The notes below the pieces were generated by a model that saw nothing but the letters and a program-made list of their open reading frames with translations, was not told the DNA's origin and made no database searches. Shown in pieces: positions 1 to 6,211 of a stretch of 64,000 bases of DNA (position 1 is its first letter; each line of letters starts with the position of its first letter). Where the stretch lies: the NCBI GenBank assembly GCA_964542455.1, contig CAZIUC010000010.1:47296-111295 (forward strand), in the 5' to 3' direction. The stretch is from PFJX01 sp964542455 (GTDB lineage Bacteria; Pseudomonadota; Gammaproteobacteria; Burkholderiales; Thiobacillaceae). The translations under genes were made by a program, and so were the position numbers.

Positions 1-1059
1 CAGGCGCCCGCCGAGGAAGAACCAGGTGACGGCCAGCACCACCGCGAGGCCGAACAGGGCGTTGGCTTCCATCACGCCAATGGCTTCGCGGGTGCTGTCG
101 CTCTGGTCGTCCAGCAGGGTGTAGATGGGCGCGCCGAAGGCCTGATTCTTGCGCGTCACCAGGCCGCGCACGGCCTCGGTCAGGTCCAGCGTGTTCACGT
201 TCTCCGCCTTGATCACGGAGAGCAGCACGGCGGGTTTTCCGTCCAGACGCACCAGCTCACGCGCCGCGCCGACGCCCTGGCGCACCTTGGCCAAGTCGGC
301 CAGCGGCACGGTCTTGCCGGCGGCATTGAGGATGGGGAGTTCCGCCAGGAAATCGGGATTGGCCGACAGCCCCTCGACGCGGATGGCGTAGCGCCGCCCG
401 GAGACATCGGCCATGCCGGCGGGATAGGTGTGCGCCTGATCGGCCACGGCGCGGGCCAGGTTTTCCGGGGAAACCTGATGCCGGCGCAGGGCGTCCGGGT
501 CGAAGTCGACCGCCAGTTCCCGCTCGCGCAGGCCATAGGCCCAGACCCGGGCGACGCCGGGCAGACGCTCCAGTTCGTCGCGCGCGACCTCGGCCAGGCG
601 GCAGACGCCGCCATCGCCGGCCGCGCCGCTCACCGCCACCATCGCGGTGGGGAAAAAGTTGGAAGAGGTCAGTTCCAGGATCTGCGGCGGTCGCGCCTCG
701 CGCGGGAAGCCGGCGGCGGCCTGGCGGATCTCGCGTTCGAGCGCGGCGAGACGACGCTCGAAGCGGGCATGGGGAATATCCGCGAAGCGCACCAGCAGGG
801 TCGCCACATTGTCGCGCGAGGTGGCCGTCACCAGGCGCACATCCGCCACCCGGCGCGCGGCAGCTTCCAGCGGCAGGGTGATTTCCCGTTCCACATCCTG
901 CGCCGCCGCCCCCGGCCAGATCACCGCCACCGCCATCCAGTTGAGATTCACCTCCGGATATTGCGCGCGCGGCATGGCGTAATAGGCCCATGCCCCCAGC
1001 AGGAGCACGGCGCCGAGCACGAAATCGGCGAGACGATGGGATCGCAGGATTGCCAGCAC
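1..1059 (-). CDS. RND efflux transporter permease, 5' part only
   Basis: The first 353 codons of an inner-membrane resistance-nodulation-division pump; the rest lies beyond base 1. I take the GTG at 1059-1057 as start: AAGGGAG lies 6 bases upstream and the protein opens VLAILRSHRLADFVLGAVLL. The first membrane helix is at about residues 10-30, followed by the porter-domain segment (AMPRAQYPEVNLNWMAVAVI) and WPGAAAQDVEREITLPLE, the usual RND N-terminal pattern. At the window edge the sequence reaches EANALFGLAVVLAVTWFFLG, the next membrane segment. Whether it exports drugs or metals cannot be told from this part, and no adaptor gene is visible here. The family uses proton motive force and works with a periplasmic adaptor and outer-membrane channel. 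The partner genes should lie further along the minus strand, outside the window. Confidence 0.85.
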   Translation of the reverse strand, partial: MLAILRSHRLADFVLGAVLLLGAWAYYAMPRAQYPEVNLNWMAVAVIWPGAAAQDVEREITLPLEAAARRVADVRLVTATSRDNVATLLVRFADIPHARFERRLAALEREIRQAAAGFPREARPPQILELTSSNFFPTAMVAVSGAAGDGGVCRLAEVARDELERLPGVARVWAYGLRERELAVDFDPDALRRHQVSPENLARAVADQAHTYPAGMADVSGRRYAIRVEGLSANPDFLAELPILNAAGKTVPLADLAKVRQGVGAARELVRLDGKPAVLLSVIKAENVNTLDLTEAVRGLVTRKNQAFGAPIYTLLDDQSDSTREAIGVMEANALFGLAVVLAVTWFFLGGRL

Positions 1060-1091
1060 GAACAACTCCCTTGCGTGGATATACTTGCGGC

Positions 1092-1685
1092 ATGAAACCG
1101 CTGCGCTATTTTCCCCTCCTTTTCTCCCTGCTCGTAGCTCAAGCGCCTGCAATTGCCGGTGCCGATACGCCGCTCACGGTGATCCAGAGCGGCGGCCAGT
1201 TGACTGTGGAAGGCTGGCTGGAAACCGGCGCCTCGCGGAAAATCGCCTGGTCGGTGCTGACCGACTATGAGCATTTTCCCGAGTTCGTGCCCGGCATCCG
1301 CGTTAATCGCGTACTGGAAACTCAAGGCCGTGTAAAAACCATCGCGCAGAGCGGCGAGGTCGTGACCGGGATGTTCAAGTTGCTCTACGAGGGCACCATG
1401 CGCATCGAGGAATTCCCCGACGAAGGCCTGAGCATCCTTTTCCTGAGTGGCCCGTTCAAGGAAGTGCGCGGCGAATGGCGCATGGAACGCGCGGAAAAAA
1501 AACGTCCATTACGGCTGGTCTATCGGATGAACATGGATATGATGAAAACCCCGTTTCCACCGCCGCTGGCACCGAGCATCGCCGAGCAGCAGGTGCGGAC
1601 TTGGGTGGACATGTTCGGACGTGAGATGGACAAACGCATGGATAATCGCGTGGACAACCAAATGGAACGGCGAAAAGCCAAGTGA
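1092..1685 (+). CDS. Exported SRPBCC (START/polyketide cyclase-like) protein
   Basis: A 197-residue protein with an N-terminal signal peptide (hydrophobic LRYFPLLFSLLVAQAPAIAG, likely cleaved near residue 22) followed by one SRPBCC fold. Recognisable parts are VEGWLETGASRKIAWSVLTD (strand and helix entry) and TDYEHFPEFVPGI, the typical opening of a coenzyme Q-binding/START-like domain. The family binds hydrophobic ligands in a deep cavity; the ligand here is unknown. I use the ATG at 1092, which gives the clean signal peptide; a frame upstream overlaps the divergent RND gene and is not needed. It is followed within 2 bases by a second gene of the same fold, so the two are probably one operon and periplasmic partners or duplicates. 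Confidence 0.75.
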   Translation: MKPLRYFPLLFSLLVAQAPAIAGADTPLTVIQSGGQLTVEGWLETGASRKIAWSVLTDYEHFPEFVPGIRVNRVLETQGRVKTIAQSGEVVTGMFKLLYEGTMRIEEFPDEGLSILFLSGPFKEVRGEWRMERAEKKRPLRLVYRMNMDMMKTPFPPPLAPSIAEQQVRTWVDMFGREMDKRMDNRVDNQMERRKAK

Positions 1686-1687
1686 CT

Positions 1688-2242
1688 ATGCACGTAATTT
1701 CTGTTGGATTGCGCCGGCTTACCGGGCTGTTCGCCCTGTGCCTGCTTGCTAGCGCAGCGCAAGCCGGGCAAGCGCGTGTCAAGGTCGACACCAGCCTGAC
1801 CGGGGTGCGGGTGGATGCCAGCCAGGTGGTGTACGCCGATGCCGCCACCGTGTGGAGCACCATCACCGATTACAACCGCCTCGCCGCCTTCATCCCCGAC
1901 ATGGTGTCCAGCCGCGTGATTTCCGCGCCCGGCACCCCCAAGCGGGTCGAGCAGATCGCCGATGCCGGCCTGTTCGCCTTCATCATGCCCGATCGTGTGG
2001 TGTTGGCGATGGAGGAAGTGCCATCCTACACGCTGCGTTTCCGCGCGATAGCGGGCAAGGTCGCAAGCATGTCCGGGGAATGGCGCATCATCGGCGAGCA
2101 CGCGCCGGTGACGCTGCATTACCGCGCCCATGTGCTACCCCTGACCCCACTGCCACCCCTGGTTTCCGAATATTTCATCGAAAGCGAAGTGCGTGCCCGT
2201 TTTGAAGCCGTCGGCAACGAGTCCGAGCGGCGTTCACGCTGA
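1688..2242 (+). CDS. Second exported SRPBCC protein
   Basis: A 184-residue protein with signal peptide (RLTGLFALCLLASAAQAGQA) and one SRPBCC fold marked by VVYADAATVWSTITDYNRLA and AAFIPDMVSSRVI. The pattern TDYNRLAAFIP parallels TDYEHFPEFVP in the gene just upstream, so the two look like diverged tandem paralogues. The upstream stop is at 1683-1685. The ATG at 1688 and a GTG at 1682 are both possible starts; I prefer the ATG. The cellular place would be the periplasm. The ligand is unknown. The next gene, a small lipoprotein, begins 10 bases after the stop, which supports co-transcription. Confidence 0.72.
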   Translation: MHVISVGLRRLTGLFALCLLASAAQAGQARVKVDTSLTGVRVDASQVVYADAATVWSTITDYNRLAAFIPDMVSSRVISAPGTPKRVEQIADAGLFAFIMPDRVVLAMEEVPSYTLRFRAIAGKVASMSGEWRIIGEHAPVTLHYRAHVLPLTPLPPLVSEYFIESEVRARFEAVGNESERRSR

Positions 2243-2252
2243 GGGATATCTC

Positions 2253-2621
2253 ATGCGAACCCTGTTATTGGCTGTTCTGCTGCTCCTGACCGGGTGTGAC
2301 CAGTTGAAGGAACGCGCCGGCATCCGCGACCCCGCCCGCGTGGAAGCCGAGGGCAAGGCCATCGGCGGCGCCTGCCGGCATGCCGGACGTGGCCTGGAAG
2401 ATTGCTACCAGCTCCATCCCGATGCCTCCATACCGGCGATCTACGCCGGCTGGAAGGAAATGACCGAGTACATGGCCAAGAACAACATCGAAGCTGTCGA
2501 ACCTACCATCCTGCCGGAAGTGCTCAGGCCAGCCAAAGCGACGCCAAAGAAGAAGAAGAAGGCGGATGGCGAAGAGAGCGACGCCCCCACGCCAGCCAAA
2601 GAAAAGGATGCCGGCCACTGA
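2253..2621 (+). CDS. Small lipoprotein of unknown function
   Basis: A 122-residue protein. It starts MRTLLLAVLLLLTGCDQ, a signal peptide ending in a good lipobox (LTGC), so Cys15 should be lipidated. There are two further cysteines (in GGACRHAGRGLEDCYQLHP) that could pair in the periplasm. The C-terminal third is low-complexity and very lysine/alanine rich (KKKKKADGEESDAPTPAKEK), probably disordered. I recognise no domain. It lies in the same direction as and 10 bases after the SRPBCC pair, and 11 bases before the EEP phosphodiesterase, so it is probably part of one operon. Confidence 0.65.
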   Translation: MRTLLLAVLLLLTGCDQLKERAGIRDPARVEAEGKAIGGACRHAGRGLEDCYQLHPDASIPAIYAGWKEMTEYMAKNNIEAVEPTILPEVLRPAKATPKKKKKADGEESDAPTPAKEKDAGH

Positions 2622-2632
2622 CCGCAAGTCGC

Positions 2633-3391
2633 ATGACAAGCCTCAGCATCGCCTCCTACAACATCCACAAGGGAATGTCCTTCTTCAACCGCCGCGTGGT
2701 GCTGCACGACGTGCGTGAACGCCTGCACGGCATCAATGCCGACATCGTGTTTCTCCAGGAAGTGCAGGGCTTGCATGAGCATCGCGCCGGGCGCCACGGC
2801 AACTGGCCGGCCGGGCCGCAGCACGAGTTTCTTTCCAACGGCAACTGGCAGGGCATGGCCTATGGCCGAAACGCCGTGTACGAGCACGGCCACCACGGCA
2901 ACGCCATACTCTCCCGCTACCCGGTCCTCAAGTCGGAAAACATCGACATCTCCGCGCATGTCTTCGAAACACGCGGCATGCTGCACTGCGAACTCGATGT
3001 GCCCGGCCTTTGCGAGCCACTACACGCCATCTGCCTGCACCTGGCCCTGAACGAAGCCGGCCGCAAGAAACAGGTGCGGCAACTGGCCGAGCGCATCCGC
3101 GCCGTTGTTCCGGATGCGGCCCCCCTGATCATCGCCGGCGACTTCAACGACTGGCGCCGCCGCAGTTGTGGCTACCTGGGCCAGGAACTGGGGCTGCGCG
3201 AAGTGTTCGATCTCGCCCACGGACAACCCGCCCGCAGCTTCCCCGCCGCCTTGCCCATGCTTTCGCTGGATCGCATCTATGTGCGCGGTTTCAGCGTCGA
3301 AACCGCCAACGTACTGCATGGCCTGCACTGGCGCCGCCTTTCCGACCATGCGGCGCTGACCGCGCAACTCAGGCCACTGGCGTCGACATGA
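2633..3391 (+). CDS. Endonuclease/exonuclease/phosphatase (EEP) family protein, YbhP-like
   Basis: A 252-residue protein with the DNase I-like fold. Visible motifs: SIASYNIHKG (Asn of the metal site), DIVFLQEVQG (catalytic Glu), ICLHLAL (His), IIAGDFNDW (Asp/Asn pair) and LSDHAAL (the terminal Asp-His). All catalytic positions of the family look present, so a phosphodiesterase acting on DNA, lipid or phosphoinositide-like esters is expected. The start is the ATG at 2633. The stop overlaps the ATG of the next gene (ATGA), a ClsB-type enzyme. In Escherichia coli the homologous pair ybhP and clsB (ybhO) are also neighbours, which points to phospholipid metabolism rather than DNA repair. That role is inferred from context. 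Confidence 0.8.
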   Translation: MTSLSIASYNIHKGMSFFNRRVVLHDVRERLHGINADIVFLQEVQGLHEHRAGRHGNWPAGPQHEFLSNGNWQGMAYGRNAVYEHGHHGNAILSRYPVLKSENIDISAHVFETRGMLHCELDVPGLCEPLHAICLHLALNEAGRKKQVRQLAERIRAVVPDAAPLIIAGDFNDWRRRSCGYLGQELGLREVFDLAHGQPARSFPAALPMLSLDRIYVRGFSVETANVLHGLHWRRLSDHAALTAQLRPLAST

Positions 3392-4566
3392 TCCGTCCGG
3401 GCAACCGGCTGACCCTGCTGGAAAACGGCGCCCAGTACTTTCCCGCCCTGATCGCCGCCATGGACGCGGCGCGTCATGAAATCCACCTGGAAAGCTACAT
3501 CTACACGGCCGATGCCACCGGCCGCGAGGTGGGTGCCGCCCTTATGCGCGCGGCGCGGCGCGGCGTGGTTACACGGGTGTTGCTGGATGGCTTCGGCTCG
3601 CATGGCCTGTCCGGCGAGCTGGTCGGGGAACTGCGTGGCGCCGGCGTGGAACTTCTGTTTTATCGGCCGGAGCGAGGTTTCATGCGCATGCGCCGACATC
3701 GTCTGCGCCGCATGCACCGCAAACTGGCGGTGGTGGACGCGCGCATCGGCTTCGTCGGCGGCATCAATGTCGTCAACGATCAGGATGGCCGCAACCTGGC
3801 CGCGCCGCGCGAGGATTTCGCCGTCGCGGTGAGCGGCCCGTTGGTGGCCGACATCCATGCCGCCGCCCGACGCCTCTGGAAACTGGTGGAGTGGAGCCGC
3901 ATGGGCCTGCAGCGCGGTGAGGACACATGGATCAAGCCCGACACCCGCGCCGTTGGCGAACAACGCGCGGAATTTCTGACGCGCGACACCCTGCACCGGC
4001 GCCACTCCATCGAACGCGCCTATCTCAAGGCCATCGGCCATGCGCGTGAAGAAATTCTCATCGCCAACGCTTATTTCCTGCCCGGCCGCCGCTTCCGCCA
4101 GGCATTGCTGGAAGCCACCCGGCGCGGCGTGCGCGTCATTCTGGTGATGCAAGGGCACACCGACCACCGCCTCTACCACGCCGCCAGCCGTGCGCTCTAT
4201 CGCTTCTTCCTGGAAAACGGCATGGAAGTCTACGAGTACCACGCCAGCGAACTGCACGCCAAAGCGGCGGTGATCGACACCCACTGGGCCACTTTGGGCT
4301 CCAGCAACATCGACCCGTTCAGCCTGCTGCTGGCGCGCGAAGCCAACCTGGCGACGCACGACCCAACGTTTGCGCAAACCCTGCGCGAACGCATCCTCCA
4401 TGCCCGCGAGCGTGGCGCCCACCGCATCCACCGCCAGGCCTGGCGCGAGATACCCTGGACCCTGCGCTTCGCCTCCTGGCTGGCTTACGGGCTGGTGCGG
4501 GGATTGATGGGGCTGGCGGGGTACGCGCAGGCTTATGAGGGGGGGAAACGACGAGCGAAGGGGTAG
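3388..4566 (+). CDS. clsB: Cardiolipin synthase B (phospholipase D superfamily)
   Basis: A 392-residue protein with two HKD motifs: HRKLAVVDARIGFVGGINVV near residue 110 and HAKAAVIDTHWATLGSSNID near residue 290. This is the two-domain phospholipase D layout of ClsB, which joins phosphatidylglycerol to another phospholipid to make cardiolipin at the inner membrane. There are no N-terminal membrane helices, unlike ClsA. The C-terminal stretch (LRFASWLAYGLVRGLMGLAG) is hydrophobic and may bind membrane. Translation is coupled to the EEP gene through an ATGA overlap. The family also contains nucleases and transphosphatidylases of other specificity, but the length and neighbour fit ClsB well. Confidence 0.82.
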   Translation: MIRPGNRLTLLENGAQYFPALIAAMDAARHEIHLESYIYTADATGREVGAALMRAARRGVVTRVLLDGFGSHGLSGELVGELRGAGVELLFYRPERGFMRMRRHRLRRMHRKLAVVDARIGFVGGINVVNDQDGRNLAAPREDFAVAVSGPLVADIHAAARRLWKLVEWSRMGLQRGEDTWIKPDTRAVGEQRAEFLTRDTLHRRHSIERAYLKAIGHAREEILIANAYFLPGRRFRQALLEATRRGVRVILVMQGHTDHRLYHAASRALYRFFLENGMEVYEYHASELHAKAAVIDTHWATLGSSNIDPFSLLLAREANLATHDPTFAQTLRERILHARERGAHRIHRQAWREIPWTLRFASWLAYGLVRGLMGLAGYAQAYEGGKRRAKG

Positions 4567-4815
4567 CGCGTAACCCGGGTACGGCGCAGCGGAATGCGGA
4601 GGCTGAGTGGGTGGGCACCCAATACACCGGCAGACTCGCAGCCGCCCTTGTTTACTTCCTGTTGCAACAACCGCTTGGCAGCCAAGCCAAACGGGAAATA
4701 TGTACAGCTGCCGCTTTCAAATAACAAGCAGTGCTTGCTACTATGCCCGCCGGCCTTGTAGCCGATGACCCTTTGCCCTTGGCTTTGGATCCTGGCGCGC
4801 TAGTGCGCGACCGCC

Positions 4816-5352
4816 TCAGTCGCCGTCAAGAACTGGGGCTTTCCTCCCTCTCCTGCTGTCAATCAGCATTCCCCCTTTGCGTTTGATTTCCTTCTGATAG
4901 TCGCGCCCTGCCGTTGGGTAGGCCGAGACGAACTGCAAGGGCGCGTCGGGAGTTGGTGGCTCATCGAGCACCACGACGTAAGCCTCTTCGACGACATAGA
5001 ACACTCGGCGCCGCTTCGTGTCGCCGGCCTGCATGAATTGCTCACGGTACTGGCGAATGTCTCCCGCCGAAGCCGCCAATACTTCCTTGATCCAAAGCAC
5101 CCGCTGCGCGCGGCGTTCATCCAGCTCCTCCTTGTGCTCCAGCCCTTCGCGGAAATTGGGGTTGCGCGTGAAGGCATGTTTGAAGTTGCCCGCGTGGAAC
5201 ATCACCCGCCGACCGCGCCAGTCCGTGAAAACCGGTTCGATTCCCGCCGAATCCCGGACATAGGTTTCGATGAACACCTTGCGGTAGGCTTTCCAGAGGT
5301 CGCCATCCGCCGGCTTGAGGCGCAGCAGCTTCCAGAGATGCGTGACGCTCAT
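4816..5352 (-). CDS. Possible BECR/EndoU-like nuclease, last gene of the HD-Hsp90 operon
   Basis: A 178-residue soluble protein with no signal peptide or membrane segment. I do not recognise it with certainty. Features that suggest the phage-type Barnase/EndoU/ColicinE5/RelE-like (BECR) nuclease group are the opposed strands around VMFHAGNFKHAF (His53, His59), a charged helix with RRAQRVLWIKE, and FVSAYPT near residues 141-147, which resembles the F-x-TAY strand of that fold. The start ATG (5352-5350) overlaps the stop of the DUF3800 gene by 4 bases. If the assignment holds, this would be an RNA-cleaving effector; if not, it is an uncharacterised accessory subunit. Structure prediction would decide. 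Confidence 0.5.
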   Translation of the reverse strand: MSVTHLWKLLRLKPADGDLWKAYRKVFIETYVRDSAGIEPVFTDWRGRRVMFHAGNFKHAFTRNPNFREGLEHKEELDERRAQRVLWIKEVLAASAGDIRQYREQFMQAGDTKRRRVFYVVEEAYVVVLDEPPTPDAPLQFVSAYPTAGRDYQKEIKRKGGMLIDSRRGRKAPVLDGD

Positions 5353-6047
5353 TCACCTCGCCCCTGGAAATGGAAGATGTTGAATTTGGCATCCCCCGTC
5401 TTCCAGGACTGGTAGCACAGTGAGCCTTTGCCCAGGCGGGTGGCGAGATGCTCGCTAAACGCCAGTTTGGCCGGACTGGTGTCTCGTTGATTCCAGGCAT
5501 ACCCCACCGCGCCGATGAACAGATCAACCAACTGGACCAAAGACTGTTCGTGGGAAGCCACCGGCTCCAGGCAAGCCAGCTTGGCGCGACCGCTCAACTT
5601 GCGGCCCAGGATAGTATGCAGGTCGGCGAAGCGCTGCTGCGAGGCGTTGCGCTGCCAGTCCAGATAGACGTGATAAGCACAGCCGGGGGCCAGCCAATGC
5701 ACCAGCATCTGGTAGTAGAGCTTGTAGAAACCGAGTTCCGTATCGCCACCGTTGTAACGGTCATGGTCGAACTTGCTCCGATCCGCCACCAGGCAACGGA
5801 AGCGCAATTCCGGTATGGCGAGGAACAGGTCGGCCAATTCCCGGAAAAAAGCCAGCTTGCCCGGCGCCACCTTGCTCCAGCCGAATTCCCCGCGCGCGCT
5901 GTGCCGGGCCTGCAATAGATGGATGCGATGCACGATGTCCCGCTTTGCTTCGCGCGGACAGGCCAGCGCGCCGATCACCAGATAACGGTCGGCGGGGTCG
6001 GAGGTGTGGCGGCTTTCGTCGCAATAAATGTTGAAGTCGGCACTCAT
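5349..6047 (-). CDS. DUF3800 protein (predicted RNase H-fold nuclease)
   Basis: A 232-residue protein. It begins MSADFNIYCDESRHT: the Y-x-DES strand, with Asp10 and Glu11, is the hallmark of DUF3800. Other acidic positions of an RNase H-like active site are seen in FRCLVADRS, YHVYLDWQ and LVQLVDLFIGAV, the last being the conserved C-terminal helix with an Asp. DUF3800 proteins are predicted metal-dependent nucleases and are common in mobile and defence contexts; the substrate is not known. Both ends are 4-base ATGA overlaps: the upstream 55-residue gene stops within its start, and its stop lies within the next start. The coupling suggests fixed stoichiometry with the neighbours. Confidence 0.75.
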   Translation of the reverse strand: MSADFNIYCDESRHTSDPADRYLVIGALACPREAKRDIVHRIHLLQARHSARGEFGWSKVAPGKLAFFRELADLFLAIPELRFRCLVADRSKFDHDRYNGGDTELGFYKLYYQMLVHWLAPGCAYHVYLDWQRNASQQRFADLHTILGRKLSGRAKLACLEPVASHEQSLVQLVDLFIGAVGYAWNQRDTSPAKLAFSEHLATRLGKGSLCYQSWKTGDAKFNIFHFQGRGE

Positions 6048-6211
6048 GGCTGGGCGCTCATCGGCAAGGTTTCACGTTGGCGACCTGCCAGAGTGAATCC
6101 AGCTGCGAATTGCTGTTGTATCCAATGAATCGGCTGCGCGGCGTTGTGGTGGCGAAATATCTTGTTCCAGCGGCGGAAAGGCGACCTCGGAATCGTGCTT
6201 GAGACAATCAT
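6044..6211 (-). CDS. Small 55-residue protein between HD-Hsp90 ATPase and DUF3800
   Basis: A 55-codon frame from ATG 6211-6209 to TGA 6046-6044. The start overlaps the stop of the large ATPase gene (ATGA), and its own stop overlaps the DUF3800 start (ATGA). Without it there would be a 160-base gap in an otherwise overlapping operon, so I believe it is translated. The product is basic and aromatic (RRWNKIFRHHNAAQPIHWIQ), with no membrane segment or known motif. It could be a small regulator, an antitoxin-like inhibitor of one of the predicted nucleases, or an adaptor. It could also act only as a translational bridge. The upstream in-frame start at 6241 would merely extend it into the ATPase gene. 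Confidence 0.55.
   Translation of the reverse strand: MIVSSTIPRSPFRRWNKIFRHHNAAQPIHWIQQQFAAGFTLAGRQRETLPMSAQP

Noticed and set aside
257..1093. A long minus-strand frame with ATG at 1093
   Set aside because: It is a different frame of the RND permease gene, and its Gly/Arg/Ala-rich product looks like an out-of-frame translation. The true frame starts at GTG 1059.
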